From NCBI RefSeq assembly GCF_029635795.1, contig NZ_CP114280.1, positions 1,612,001-1,676,000 of the forward strand: a stretch of 64,000 nucleotides of DNA, read 5' to 3'. This stretch comes from Dickeya lacustris. Lineage in GTDB: Bacteria > Pseudomonadota > Gammaproteobacteria > Enterobacterales > Enterobacteriaceae. This document shows positions 18,803 through 27,600 of the stretch, piece by piece (the stretch's first letter is position 1; each line of letters begins with the position of its first letter). The translations under genes were made by a program, and so were the position numbers. Under the pieces are notes generated by a model that was not told where the DNA came from, searched no databases, and was given only the letters and a program-made list of their open reading frames with translations.

Positions 18803-18866
18803 TTATGGGTACTGCGCTTTATTGGCACGGCACCTTATGGCTACTGCACCTTATTGGTACTGCACC
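18803..18866 (-). repeat. 16-bp tandem repeat, four units, spanning the fimA stop
   Basis: Four contiguous 16-bp units (18803-18818, 18819-18834, 18835-18850, 18851-18866), minus-strand type GGTGCAGTACCAATAA. The first unit in the direction of transcription encodes the last residues of FimA plus its TAA, and every later unit also ends in TAA. The period is not a multiple of three, so the extra units are not coding. Confidence 0.93.
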
Positions 18867-19435
18867 TTAAAGGTGGCATCCGCATTGGCCACACCGGCAG
18901 TCGCTGCGCCGGTGGCGTAGTAACGGGCCTGGAATGGCAGCGTATTACTGCCATCATTGAGTGTGACAGGGGCGCTAAAGCCGGTGCCATTGAGCGCCAA
19001 CGGGCTGCCACTGCCATCGAGAATCTGCACCCCGACGTTAGTCGCCCCACCCGCCGCAGAACTTTGCAGCGCCAGCACATTCTCATACTTGGTGCTGACG
19101 GCTGACCCCGAGAATGCCACGGAGGCTTTGCTGGCAATCGTGGTATCGCAATCATTCAGTTTGATGTTAAAACCAACGGCAGAACTGGTACTGCCAGCGG
19201 AGGCCAGTTTGGCGCTACGTACCTGGCCTAATTGCACCGTCTGATCCACCGACCCAGCATCTACAGCACATGCCGCATTAACCACCTCACCTTTAAAATG
19301 AACCGTTCCCCCATTCACGGTAACGACCGAAGGCTTGGCCGGAGTCTCTCTTCCGAATTCACTGAGCGCAGCATGAGCCACGGAACTCAACGTCAGTGCT
19401 GACAAAATACCGATTGCCAGAGAGTTAAATTTCAT
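18851..19435 (-). CDS. fimA: FimA major type 1 pilin
   Basis: A 194-residue major subunit. The signal peptide ends at AHA. The mature pilin has the disulfide cysteines in [12 protein letters not shown] and [10 protein letters not shown], the conserved [28 protein letters not shown], and the end [10 protein letters not shown]. Thousands of copies polymerise into the rod. The ATG at 19435 follows AAGGAAA. The start lies 138 bp from the inner end of the invertible switch, so expression depends on its orientation. With the sequence as given, the switch promoter points away from fimA. Confidence 0.95.
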   Translation of the reverse strand: MKFNSLAIGILSALTLSSVAHAALSEFGRETPAKPSVVTVNGGTVHFKGEVVNAACAVDAGSVDQTVQLGQVRSAKLASAGSTSSAVGFNIKLNDCDTTIASKASVAFSGSAVSTKYENVLALQSSAAGGATNVGVQILDGSGSPLALNGTGFSAPVTLNDGSNTLPFQARYYATGAATAGVANADATFKVQYQ

Positions 19436-19573
19436 ACCATTTCCTTAATAAACATTGCGTTATAAAAATACAGCCGCATGGCGACGCGCCTTTGCAACGC
19501 AGCCAGTCCGGGCCTTTTTCAGGCCAAAACCGGGTGCCGTAAAACATCTTGTCCGGCCCCGAAAATGAGACAC

Positions 19574-19899
19574 TTGGGACCATTTTGTCTTATAGATTTT
19601 TAGACTGTAATATTGTTTTTAATTAGAATTAAAAACTAAAAATAGGAGGTGAAAATTGAGCGATACGTATGAAAAAACCTTGCAGAATGGCAGCACGCAT
19701 GCCTGATCCATGGCGACGGCGGTAAAGGTAATGGTGAAAATAAGTCAGTAATTGGATGACGTGTTTGGCGGTTACTGATTTGATGAAATCAAAAAAATCA
19801 TATTTATCATCAACATAATTAATTAAAACCATTAATAAGTATGAAAGGATGTTGCAATGCGAAAGAGGTAATTCTATAGTACAGACAGTTTGGTCCCAA
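19574..19899. promoter_or_regulatory. fimS: fimS invertible promoter element, in OFF orientation
   Basis: A 326-bp segment is bounded by perfect 9-bp inverted repeats, TTGGGACCA at 19574-19582 and TGGTCCCAA at 19891-19899. E. coli uses TTGGGGCCA around 314 bp. Both ends also carry AGACA and TGTCT half-sites flanking the 9-mer, as expected for recombinase binding. The only good promoter lies at the right end and reads right, away from fimA. The segment sits between a fimE-like gene and fimA exactly as in E. coli. FimB/FimE-type recombinases would invert it. Confidence 0.93.
19852..19880 (+). promoter_or_regulatory. fimA promoter inside the switch
   Basis: TTGCAA (19852-19857) and TATAGT (19875-19880) are separated by 17 bp and lie ten bases inside the right repeat, the same geometry as the E. 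coli fimA promoter next to its repeat. As written it drives transcription rightward into the 3' end of the fimE-like gene, antisense to it. Inversion would turn it towards fimA. Confidence 0.82.
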
Positions 19900-19963
19900 A
19901 TGTCTTAAAGATGCTTTTTTTTTGACCTAAAGCGATATATTACTCTACTTAATATTTCCCGCG

Positions 19964-20548
19964 TTATGACTGGCATACCCCCGCACGTTTATCTTTTTCC
20001 CATATGCCACTAAAACGCGCGGCATTGCTCGCTGTGTAGCTAACGGTATGGCGAATGTTACGGTGCCCAAGATAGTCCTGAATCAGCCGGGTATCGGTGC
20101 CGCGCTCTGCCAGCTCATAACCGCAGGCATGGCGCAACATATGCGGATGGGTCACGGTGGTAATGCCCGCGACTTCTCCGGCGCAGCGAATAACGCGCCA
20201 GGCTTGCTTCCTTGATAGCGGCGTCCCGCGTCGGGAAATAAATATCGCATTGCTACCTGACGCCGCTTTCCAGCTCTGGCGTAACGTCATCCACGCACTG
20301 AGCGCCTGACGCTCATCCTCCATAAGCGGATGAATCGTGGAAAAACCATTTTTGAGGCGGCGTACATTCAAACGCCCTTCGGTTAAATCCAGATCGGGAA
20401 AACGCAAATCAAGCAATTCACTAATGCGCAGACCATGGCGAAACGCAAGTAAAATCAAACAACTATCACGCACGCCTGTTCCTTTTTCATAGCTCGCGGC
20501 AATTAATCGGCGAACCTCCTCAAGGGTTAAAAACTTTCGTTTACTCAC
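19964..20548 (-). CDS. fimE: FimE-like tyrosine recombinase
   Basis: A 194-residue Fim recombinase. The catalytic set is Arg in LRISELLDLR, His/Arg in PHMLRHACGYELAERG, His in LGHRNIRHTV and Tyr in SYTASNAARF. Its start (SKRKFLTLEEVRRL) and ELAERGTDTRLIQ are closer to E. coli FimE than to FimB. FimE mainly turns the switch from ON to OFF, consistent with the OFF state seen here. I chose the GTG at 20548 because GGAGGAG stands 6 nt upstream. Its stop is 64 bp from the switch, so the OFF-facing promoter would make antisense RNA to it. Confidence 0.9.
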   Translation of the reverse strand: MSKRKFLTLEEVRRLIAASYEKGTGVRDSCLILLAFRHGLRISELLDLRFPDLDLTEGRLNVRRLKNGFSTIHPLMEDERQALSAWMTLRQSWKAASGSNAIFISRRGTPLSRKQAWRVIRCAGEVAGITTVTHPHMLRHACGYELAERGTDTRLIQDYLGHRNIRHTVSYTASNAARFSGIWEKDKRAGVCQS

Positions 20549-21050
20549 AATGCACTCCTCCATTCTACTTATAGTAAAAAAAATAGACTTCACCCCGGTA
20601 AAAAGGGGATGAGCATCATCATTCAGTAACCTTTTTATGAATGCAGGAATAGACTGAAAAAACGAGACAGTATTTTAATTCCGCCACGATAACTCAGAAA
20701 AAAATAACTAACACCGAAATTAACCACAATAAAAATAATGACTACTGCGATAATTCATCTAAAACCCAATGCCGCATAGCCCTATTTATTTTATGGTTTA
20801 ACACAGCAAAGCGCACGGTGCATAAAAAACATCCGAGCGTATTATTAGGAAAAAACGGGTTGAACGCAGAATATCAGCGTCACGAAAAGAGTATAACGCC
20901 ATGATAATCTCAGCATTCAAACCCGAAGGGATAATATATCGTAAGCGCAATGCGTATCGGGCAGTCATCAACATCAGGCGACAACGCACAGGCGCTGATA
21001 AGCGTAGAATGAAAACGCAATAAAACGTAATGACAATGCAATAAAAACAC
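20549..21050. other. AT-rich gap upstream of fimE
   Basis: No gene recognised. The fimE-proximal part (20600-20800) is strongly AT-rich and is a likely promoter and nucleoid-protein binding region. Near 21000-21050 there are loose roughly 10-bp repeats of a TTTTATTGC type (minus strand) after the end of the YciI-like gene. Confidence 0.5.
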
Positions 21051-21371
21051 TTAATTCAGTGAGGGAATAACCTTCGCACTACTCCGCCATGATATCGGAA
21101 ATAAATCAGAACAGATTGCCGGTGTCACGGCCTGAAGCGTCACAGAGACCAGTGCATTACTCACAAAAGGGTCTTGAGCTAATGCGGCTGTTACGGCGGC
21201 ATCATGCTCAAACCGGGCCAGAATAAATCCACCGCTATCATTATCCAGCGGGCCTGCAAATAATATCTGGCCTGACTGTATATACCCGGCCAGCCATTTT
21301 TTATGATAATCCAGATATGCTTCCCGCTCATTTTTAGTCACGCGGTCATGTAATGTAATGGCATAAATCAT
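21051..21371 (-). CDS. YciI-like (dimeric alpha-beta barrel) protein
   Basis: A 106-residue protein of the YCII fold. It has the typical MIYAITLHDR start, HKKWLAGYIQSGQILFAGPL with the conserved His and the Gly-Pro turn, and a FILARFEHD strand followed by AQDPFVSNALV. YCII proteins include dimeric lyase-like and dehalogenase-like members; no specific reaction can be assigned. The ATG at 21371 has GGGAAA upstream. It is the third gene after the alpha/beta hydrolase and azoR, all on the same strand with short gaps, suggesting a shared stress or detoxification operon. Confidence 0.8.
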   Translation of the reverse strand: MIYAITLHDRVTKNEREAYLDYHKKWLAGYIQSGQILFAGPLDNDSGGFILARFEHDAAVTAALAQDPFVSNALVSVTLQAVTPAICSDLFPISWRSSAKVIPSLN

Positions 21372-21392
21372 AGAATATTTCCCGTAATAAAA

Positions 21393-22019
21393 TTATACGT
21401 TGATTGTTGCAATAACATCAGTCATTGCATTCATTGCCATTTGCAGCGATTGCTGTCTGATAGCCTCTCCTTTTGATACCCCTTCAGCACGAATAAAATG
21501 CACATCGTGAATCCCCAAAAAACGGAAATAGGCCGCCAGATAACGCTCCTGAAAATCCATCTCCGCCAAAGGCTCACTGCCATAAAATCCACCACGGCCT
21601 GATGCAACCATCACAGTTCGGCCACCCGCCAGGCCAACCGGCCCTTTTTCCGTGTATTGAAAAGTTTTTCCCGCCTGAGCCAGACGATCCAACCAGGATT
21701 TTAATTGCGTCGGAATGGAAAAATTATACATCGGCGCACCGATGACAATAATTTGGCTGGACAGAAACTCACTCACCAACACTTCAGATAATCGGTGCTG
21801 CTCCGCCACATATTCACTGATATTTTCATGCGCCACCGAACGAAAGCCTGCGGCAATCGGCCCGGTTAAATGCGCAATATCCTCTCGCACGACATCACGA
21901 TAATTCACCACGATATCCGGGTATTTTTCCTTCAGCGTATTGATTATCTCCGCGCTGAGTAGCCGGGTGACGGAATTCCCCTGAAGAATACTGGAATCAA
22001 TATGTAAAACCCTGGGCAT
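21393..22019 (-). CDS. azoR: FMN-dependent NADH-azoreductase
   Basis: A 208-residue flavodoxin-like quinone/azo reductase. It begins MPRVLHIDSSILQGNSVTR and carries GAPMYNFSIPTQLKSWLDR, the FMN-binding loop, plus FQYTEKGPVGLAGGRTVMVA and ASGRGGFYG. These match AzoR of E. coli, which reduces quinones and azo compounds with NADH by two-electron transfer. The ATG at 22019 follows AGGAG; the longer frame has no RBS. It lies 28 bp after the alpha/beta hydrolase gene and 21 bp before the YciI-like gene. Confidence 0.92.
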   Translation of the reverse strand: MPRVLHIDSSILQGNSVTRLLSAEIINTLKEKYPDIVVNYRDVVREDIAHLTGPIAAGFRSVAHENISEYVAEQHRLSEVLVSEFLSSQIIVIGAPMYNFSIPTQLKSWLDRLAQAGKTFQYTEKGPVGLAGGRTVMVASGRGGFYGSEPLAEMDFQERYLAAYFRFLGIHDVHFIRAEGVSKGEAIRQQSLQMAMNAMTDVIATINV

Positions 22020-22047
22020 GCTTTTCTCCTGATGCGTAAAATAAAAC

Positions 22048-22872
22048 TTAGTGAGCCTGTTTTGCCGCGTTATCAATAAACGCAGCGACCTCAGCGGGGT
22101 GCGATACCATCGACATGTGACTGGAATCAAGCTGTGCAACCCTTGACCCCGTGAAATGCGCTATCTTTTCCTGAACGCTAAACGCTAACGCACTATCCTT
22201 TTTGGTCATCAAATACCAGCTAGGTTTATCCCGCCAGGCGGCATGACGTAGGGTGCCATTAAAGGCATCAAGGGCGATGGGTTGCTGTGCGGCGACCAGC
22301 GCGCGCACCGTTTGTGGCGCAACATCTGCCGCCATCATGGTGCGGTACTGCTGCACATCATCAAGCCAGACAAAGCCATGGCTATCCGGGGTGAGGCCGT
22401 GCATCGGTGCCCCCAGCCTCTTTAACAGCGTCGAGACCGACTCGCCGCTGTCTGGCACTAACGCCGAGAGATAAACCATTGCGGCGACATTAGGGTGGTT
22501 AGCCGCTTGCGTGACGACCGCGCCTCCCCAGGAGTGCCCCACCAGTAAGACGCGACCGTGCTGGCGCGCCAGTACCCGCTCGGTGGCAGCAACATCGTCA
22601 TCCAGCGATGTCAGAGGGTTTTGTACAGCGGTCACGTGGTAGCCTTTGGCCTGAAGCCGTCGCGTCACCGCAGCAAAACTTGAACCATCGGCGAAAGCGC
22701 CGTGTACCAACACGATATTTTTTACCACTTCAGCCTCTACCTGCCCCTGCGCGCCCAGCAGCCCCGCCGCCAGCGCAAGGGGAGTGAAAAGACGACGCAA
22801 CGGTGTTATTAACGGTTTTATTGACGGTTTTATTGACGGTTTTATTGACGGTTTTATTGACAGTGTTATCAC
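22048..22872 (-). CDS. Alpha/beta hydrolase with repeat-bearing N terminus
   Basis: A 274-residue alpha/beta hydrolase. The oxyanion-side motif is VLVHGAFADGSSF and the nucleophile elbow is VGHSWGGAV. The catalytic Asp is probably in the region after the lid, and the His is in DSSHMSMVSHP. A hydrophobic segment around residues 27-47 looks like a signal or anchor sequence. Ahead of it are four SIKP tetrapeptides coded by a 12-bp tandem repeat, so N-terminal length may vary between strains. The start is the GTG at 22872, seven nt after GGAG. It is divergent from the GlxA-type regulator. Substrate unknown; the family includes esterases and haloperoxidase-like enzymes. Confidence 0.85.
   Translation of the reverse strand: MITLSIKPSIKPSIKPSIKPLITPLRRLFTPLALAAGLLGAQGQVEAEVVKNIVLVHGAFADGSSFAAVTRRLQAKGYHVTAVQNPLTSLDDDVAATERVLARQHGRVLLVGHSWGGAVVTQAANHPNVAAMVYLSALVPDSGESVSTLLKRLGAPMHGLTPDSHGFVWLDDVQQYRTMMAADVAPQTVRALVAAQQPIALDAFNGTLRHAAWRDKPSWYLMTKKDSALAFSVQEKIAHFTGSRVAQLDSSHMSMVSHPAEVAAFIDNAAKQAH
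22802..22861 (-). repeat. 12-bp coding tandem repeat (SIKP units)
   Basis: Four perfect 12-bp units GGTTTTATTGAC (plus strand) at 22814-22861 are preceded by one degenerate unit at 22802. The repeat is in frame with the alpha/beta hydrolase and encodes SIKP repeats at its N terminus. Perfect units suggest recent expansion. Confidence 0.93.
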
Positions 22873-23015
22873 ATGATGCTCCTCGCACTGACGGTACCGC
22901 GCGCTCCGATTCCGGCAATGGAGGCAGTCTACGTGTTAGCCTGGTGCGTGGTAAGATGGCTGAATTGACAATAAACAGGCAAAAAGCGACATATTCTGTC
23001 AGGACAATTTCACCG

Positions 23016-24023
23016 ATGCGTATTGCGATTATTGCGATTGAAGGCAGCCTGCTTTCTGCGGTTGCCGGTCTTGCCGACATGTTCTGGATAACCAATCAAA
23101 CGGCGCTCTCGAGCCCTCGGCATGTCGCCACTCAACCAAACACGCGGTTTGAAACCATCATTACCACCGCCGATGGCAACCCCGTCAACGATGCGCAGGG
23201 GCGAAAAATTCAGCCAGACTGCGCCTTTGCACAGGCGGGAAACCCTGACTACGTCTTGATGACCGGTATGGCGCTGGGACACGATCGTCTGCCTCTCAAC
23301 GAAGACGCAATTCGCCATGCAGCCGACTGGGTGCGGCAACAGTATGAGCAAGGGGCTTATGTGGGCGGTGCCTGCGCTGGCAGCCTGGTATTGGGCGAGG
23401 CCGGATTATTAGATGGACGAGCCTGTACCACCACCTGGTGGCTCTACCACACGCTACGCCAGCGCTACCCGAAAGCCAAAGCGGTATGGGGAAAATCGCT
23501 GGAAGAGCAAGACCGTATCCTGACCAGCGGCGGCCCGCTTTCCTGGGCAGCGCTGGCATTGCATATCGTCAAAAGAGTAGCGGGGCCTGAACTGGCCAAA
23601 CTGACCGCTGACATGGCCGTGGCCGACAGCCAACCGCTCTCGCAACAGCTCTACGCACCGCCGGGGTTTATCAGTACACAGCACCCTCTGTTGCTGCGTG
23701 CCGAAGAGATTATCCGTTACCGCCACCCGGCGATAACCGCAGAACAGTTGGCCGCGCAATTGAATACCACGCCAAGAACGCTACAACGTAAAATCACGGC
23801 GCTTACCGGGGAGAGCCCCAAAGCCTTCATCACCCGCGTTCGCATTGAATCCGCCTGCGTCTTGCTGGCAAGCCCGGTTTGTCATATCCGCAAAGTGGCC
23901 GCCGCATGTGGCTACACCGAAGATTCGGCATTCAGGAAAGCGTTTTTACACGTCATGGGCATGACGCCGACACACTATCGTCGCTGGATTAGCGACAGAA
24001 ACGCTGCGTCAGGCTCGTCTTGA
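23016..24023 (+). CDS. GlxA-family regulator (DJ-1/PfpI plus AraC HTH)
   Basis: A 335-residue transcription regulator. Residues 1 to about 190 form a DJ-1/PfpI-like domain with the conserved Cys in YVGGACAGSLVLGEAGLLDG. Residues 235-330 form an AraC HTH domain with TAEQLAAQLNTTPRTLQRKI and VAAACGYTEDSAFRKAF. The start at 23016 (MRIAIIAIEGSL) fits the family; the longer upstream frame only reads through the 12-bp repeats. It is divergent from the hydrolase-azoR-YciI operon and is the obvious candidate regulator of it. The signal is unknown. Confidence 0.88.
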   Translation: MRIAIIAIEGSLLSAVAGLADMFWITNQTALSSPRHVATQPNTRFETIITTADGNPVNDAQGRKIQPDCAFAQAGNPDYVLMTGMALGHDRLPLNEDAIRHAADWVRQQYEQGAYVGGACAGSLVLGEAGLLDGRACTTTWWLYHTLRQRYPKAKAVWGKSLEEQDRILTSGGPLSWAALALHIVKRVAGPELAKLTADMAVADSQPLSQQLYAPPGFISTQHPLLLRAEEIIRYRHPAITAEQLAAQLNTTPRTLQRKITALTGESPKAFITRVRIESACVLLASPVCHIRKVAAACGYTEDSAFRKAFLHVMGMTPTHYRRWISDRNAASGSS

Positions 24024-24091
24024 GTATGAGTATAGGGCGCGGCAAGTGGCCGCCGATAACGATGCCATGCTATCGAGGTTAGCAGGCGGGG

Positions 24092-24493
24092 CTAACGCGA
24101 AGACGCCAGCGTGCGAGGCTCATCGCGTTCGCTCTTACGCCAGTGGTCGGCAATATGCGGCATGCTCTGCTCTATCCAGTCTATCAGCACCCGCACCTTC
24201 TCCGAGGCCTCCTGACCTAATGGCGTCAGGCTGTACTCAACGTGCGGCGGCACCACATCATAAGCCACCCGGTTGATAAGCCCATCCCCTTCCAGCGCTT
24301 GTAGCGTTTGTGCCAGCATACGCTCACTGACGCCGTTAATAAGACGCCGCAACTCGCTAAAACGCAGCGTTTTGGCGTCCAGCACCAGCAGGATAAGAAT
24401 CCCCCAGCGGCTGGTAATATGCTGTAGCACCTTACGCGAAGGACAGGCAGCCGCCAGCACATCGCCGCGCAGCAAATTGTCGAGGGTTGGCAT
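24092..24493 (-). CDS. HxlR family winged-helix regulator
   Basis: A 133-residue regulator. The HxlR marks are CPSRKVLQHITSRWGILILL at residues 17-36, the DNA-recognition part LRFSELRRLINGVSERMLAQ, and YSLTPLGQEASEKV. The ATG at 24493 follows GGAGAAA. Proteins of this family often respond to quinones or electrophiles, and the nearby azoR would be a sensible target, although it faces a different direction about 2 kb away. It is convergent with the GlxA-type gene. Confidence 0.88.
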   Translation of the reverse strand: MPTLDNLLRGDVLAAACPSRKVLQHITSRWGILILLVLDAKTLRFSELRRLINGVSERMLAQTLQALEGDGLINRVAYDVVPPHVEYSLTPLGQEASEKVRVLIDWIEQSMPHIADHWRKSERDEPRTLASSR

Positions 24494-24694
24494 ATCGGTT
24501 TCTCCAGGCTCAAGGCGATTGGGCCCAAGGGTAAGGAGCCTGTAAAAAATAAGCAATGGCTTTGCGTTGAGGGTGCCGAGACGGGCGGGTACATGCGGCG
24601 CGCCGCCGCCGGTTGCATACCCGCCGGACAACGCAGGCACCGGGCCCGCCTTATTCTCTTCGCCTCCCTCTGGGCTTGCTACGCCGTCCGCCCC

Positions 24695-27600
24695 TTAGTC
24701 GATAGACGATGAACGCGGCGGCACAACCGCTACACCGGGCGCTTTTCGCCGCGCCTCCCATGCCATCACCACACTGATGGCAGCGGGTAAAACGGTCAAT
24801 GTCAGTAAGGTGGCGGCCAGCAATCCGCCGATAATCGCATAAGCCATTGGCCCCCAGAATACCTGGGTCGCAATCGGGATCATGCCCAATATCGCGGCCA
24901 GCGCCGTCAAAATAATCGGCCTTGAGCGGTGCTGCGCGGCCTGGACAATCGCGTCGAGCGTCGCTAAACCCCTAGCCACATTGGTATCGACTTCACTGAT
25001 TAAAATGACGGCGTTGCGAATGATCATGCCCGCCAGCGCGATGACCCCAAGTAAAGCGACAAACCCCATCGGGGTCGAAGTCGGCAACATGGCCGCCACC
25101 ACGCCAATTAAACCAAACGGTGCCATCGACAGCGCCAGCACCAGGCGCGAGAAGCGCTGCAACTGCACCATCAGCAATACCAGCATCACCAGCAGCGTCA
25201 CCGGCAATACCTGATACACCGAGCGATTACCTTTATTGGACTCCGCGACCGCGCCATCCTCCTGAATGCGATACCCTCTCGGCAACGTCGCCTGATAAGC
25301 CGCTATCGCCGGTGCCAGTGTTTGCGACAGCGTTTGGGCGCGAACGCCCGGCGTCAGGTCAGTCTGCACGGTGATGAACGGCAAGCGCTGGCGACGCCAG
25401 ATAATCGGTTCGTCTACGTCATAGGCAACCGACGCTATCTGTCCCAGCGGCACGCGCTGCCCGTTCGCTGCACGCAATTGCAGGCTGGCGACGGTATCAA
25501 GATCGTGACGTTCCTCATCCTGAGCGCGTAATACCACGCCGACCATGCGGTTACGATCGCGCACATGAGTCACCGTGGTGCCGGAAAACAGCGTGGCCAG
25601 CGCGCTGGCGACATCCTGCGAGCTGATGCCCACCGCCCGCGCTTGCGTTTGATTCAGCTCAACGCGAATCGCGCGCTCGGGCTCGCCAGCCGTCAGGTTC
25701 ACTTCCCGCGCGCCGGGCGTATTGCCAATCAACGCCGCTAACGCCGTTGCATATTCGCGCACCTTGCCGATATCCGGCCCGGAGAGGCGATATTTCAGCG
25801 GCCAGCCGACCGGCGGCCCCAACTCCAGCGGCGAGACGCGCGTCACCAGGTGGCTGAACTCCTGCTGCAAGCGTTTTTCCAGCCGGGCGCGTAACACATC
25901 ACGCGCTTTCAGCCCCTTCGCCACCACCACCAGTTGCGCGATATGTTCATTCTGCAACAGGACATCCATCGGCAAATAGAAGCGTACCGCCCCAGAACCG
26001 ACATAGGTTGAAAAATGGTCGATGTCGGCATCGCCTGCGAGCGACTGCTCGAATTTTGCCACTTCGCGCTCGGTCGCCTGCTGCGACGCATTATTCGGTA
26101 GCGTCAGGCTTATCAACAGTTCCGGGCGATCGGAGGCGGGGAAGAATTCGCCCTCTAACCGACCGGCCGCAACAATCGCCAGCGCCAGCAGCGCAACCGA
26201 CAGCGACAGCGTAATCGCGCGATAACGCAGTGCCGCCGTCAGTAAACGGCTGTACCGCTGTGCGAGCCACCCGGCCTGATGCGCAGGGTGTTTCATCGTT
26301 TTGGGCAACAGCCAAACGCCGAGCAGCGGTGAGAACAGAATCGCCACAACCCAGGAGCTAATCAGGGAAATCATCACGACGATAAACAACGAATAACAGT
26401 ATTCACCGGCGCTGGAGGCAGCAAACCCGACCGGAATAAACCCGGCAACCATCACCAATGTCCCGGTCAACATGGGAAACGCGGTTGTCTCATAAGCACG
26501 GGTCGCGGCGTGCTCGCGGGCCTCGCCGTTCTCCAGACTCGACACCATCGCCTCGACCGTTATCATCGCATCGTCCACCAGCAAGCCGAGCGCAATAATC
26601 AATGCGCCCAAGGAAATACGCTGCAACCCGATACCGGCAATCTCCATGCCGATGAACGTCATCGCCAGTACCACCGGGATAGACACCGCCACCACCAGCC
26701 CGGCGCGGCTGCCGAGTGAAACGAATGACACCGCCAGCACAATCACCACGGCTTCCAGCAACACACTGACGAAACCCTCCACCGACGACGCCACCACCGC
26801 TGACTGATCCGCCACCTGCGTGACCTCGATACCGTGCGGCAGCGCGGCGCGAATACTCGCCATTTTGCTACGCAACGCCTGACCAAAGTCCAACATATTG
26901 CCGGTCGGCGACATGGAGATAGCCAGCCCAATAGCCGGTTGACCATTCACGCGAAAGCCGGGCGCGGGCGGCTCGGCGGCCTGACGCGTAATCGTTGCGA
27001 TATCGGTCAACGGGATAAAACGGCCCCCGATACGCAGCGTGACCTGACGCAGGCTCGCTTCAGAGACAAATGCGCCGCTCACCCGCAGCGCTATCCTGTC
27101 ATTTTCGGTGCGAATGTTGCCGCTCGGGCTCACCGCATTCTGCGCCTGTAATGCCGCCGTCACCTGCTGGAGATCCAGCCCCATCCCGGCAAGTTGTTTG
27201 GGCGAAAAGGCCACCACCACCTGCTCATCCTGTGCTCCCAGCACATCGATTTTACCGATATCCGGCGTAGTCAGCAGTTCGGTACGCACCTCATCGACTT
27301 TGTCACGCAGTTCGCGCGGCGAGTAACCGTCGGCGCTAAACCCGTAAATCGTGCCAAACGTATCATCGAACTCATCGTTAACCACCGGTTCGCCCACGCC
27401 CTCCGGCAGGCTGGCGGCGGCATCCTTCATTTTTTTACGGACGGTGTACCAAATGCCTTGCACCTCCTGCGGCGGCGTGTTGTCACGCAGGTTGACGAAA
27501 ATCACCGCCTCGCCGGGGCGACTGTAACTTTCGATAACATCCAGATACGGGATTTCCTGTAGCTTCTTCTCCAGCACATCGGTGACGAAACTGACGGTAT

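Noticed and set aside
19574..19640. Promoter at the left end of fimS pointing to fimA in the present orientation
   Set aside because: The AT-rich sequence gives only poor -35/-10 pairs, while the right end has a well-spaced promoter in the E. coli position. OFF is the better reading.
22803..23015. LLTV-repeat start for the GlxA-type regulator
   Set aside because: This is only the opposite strand of the SIKP repeats. The family N terminus begins at 23016.
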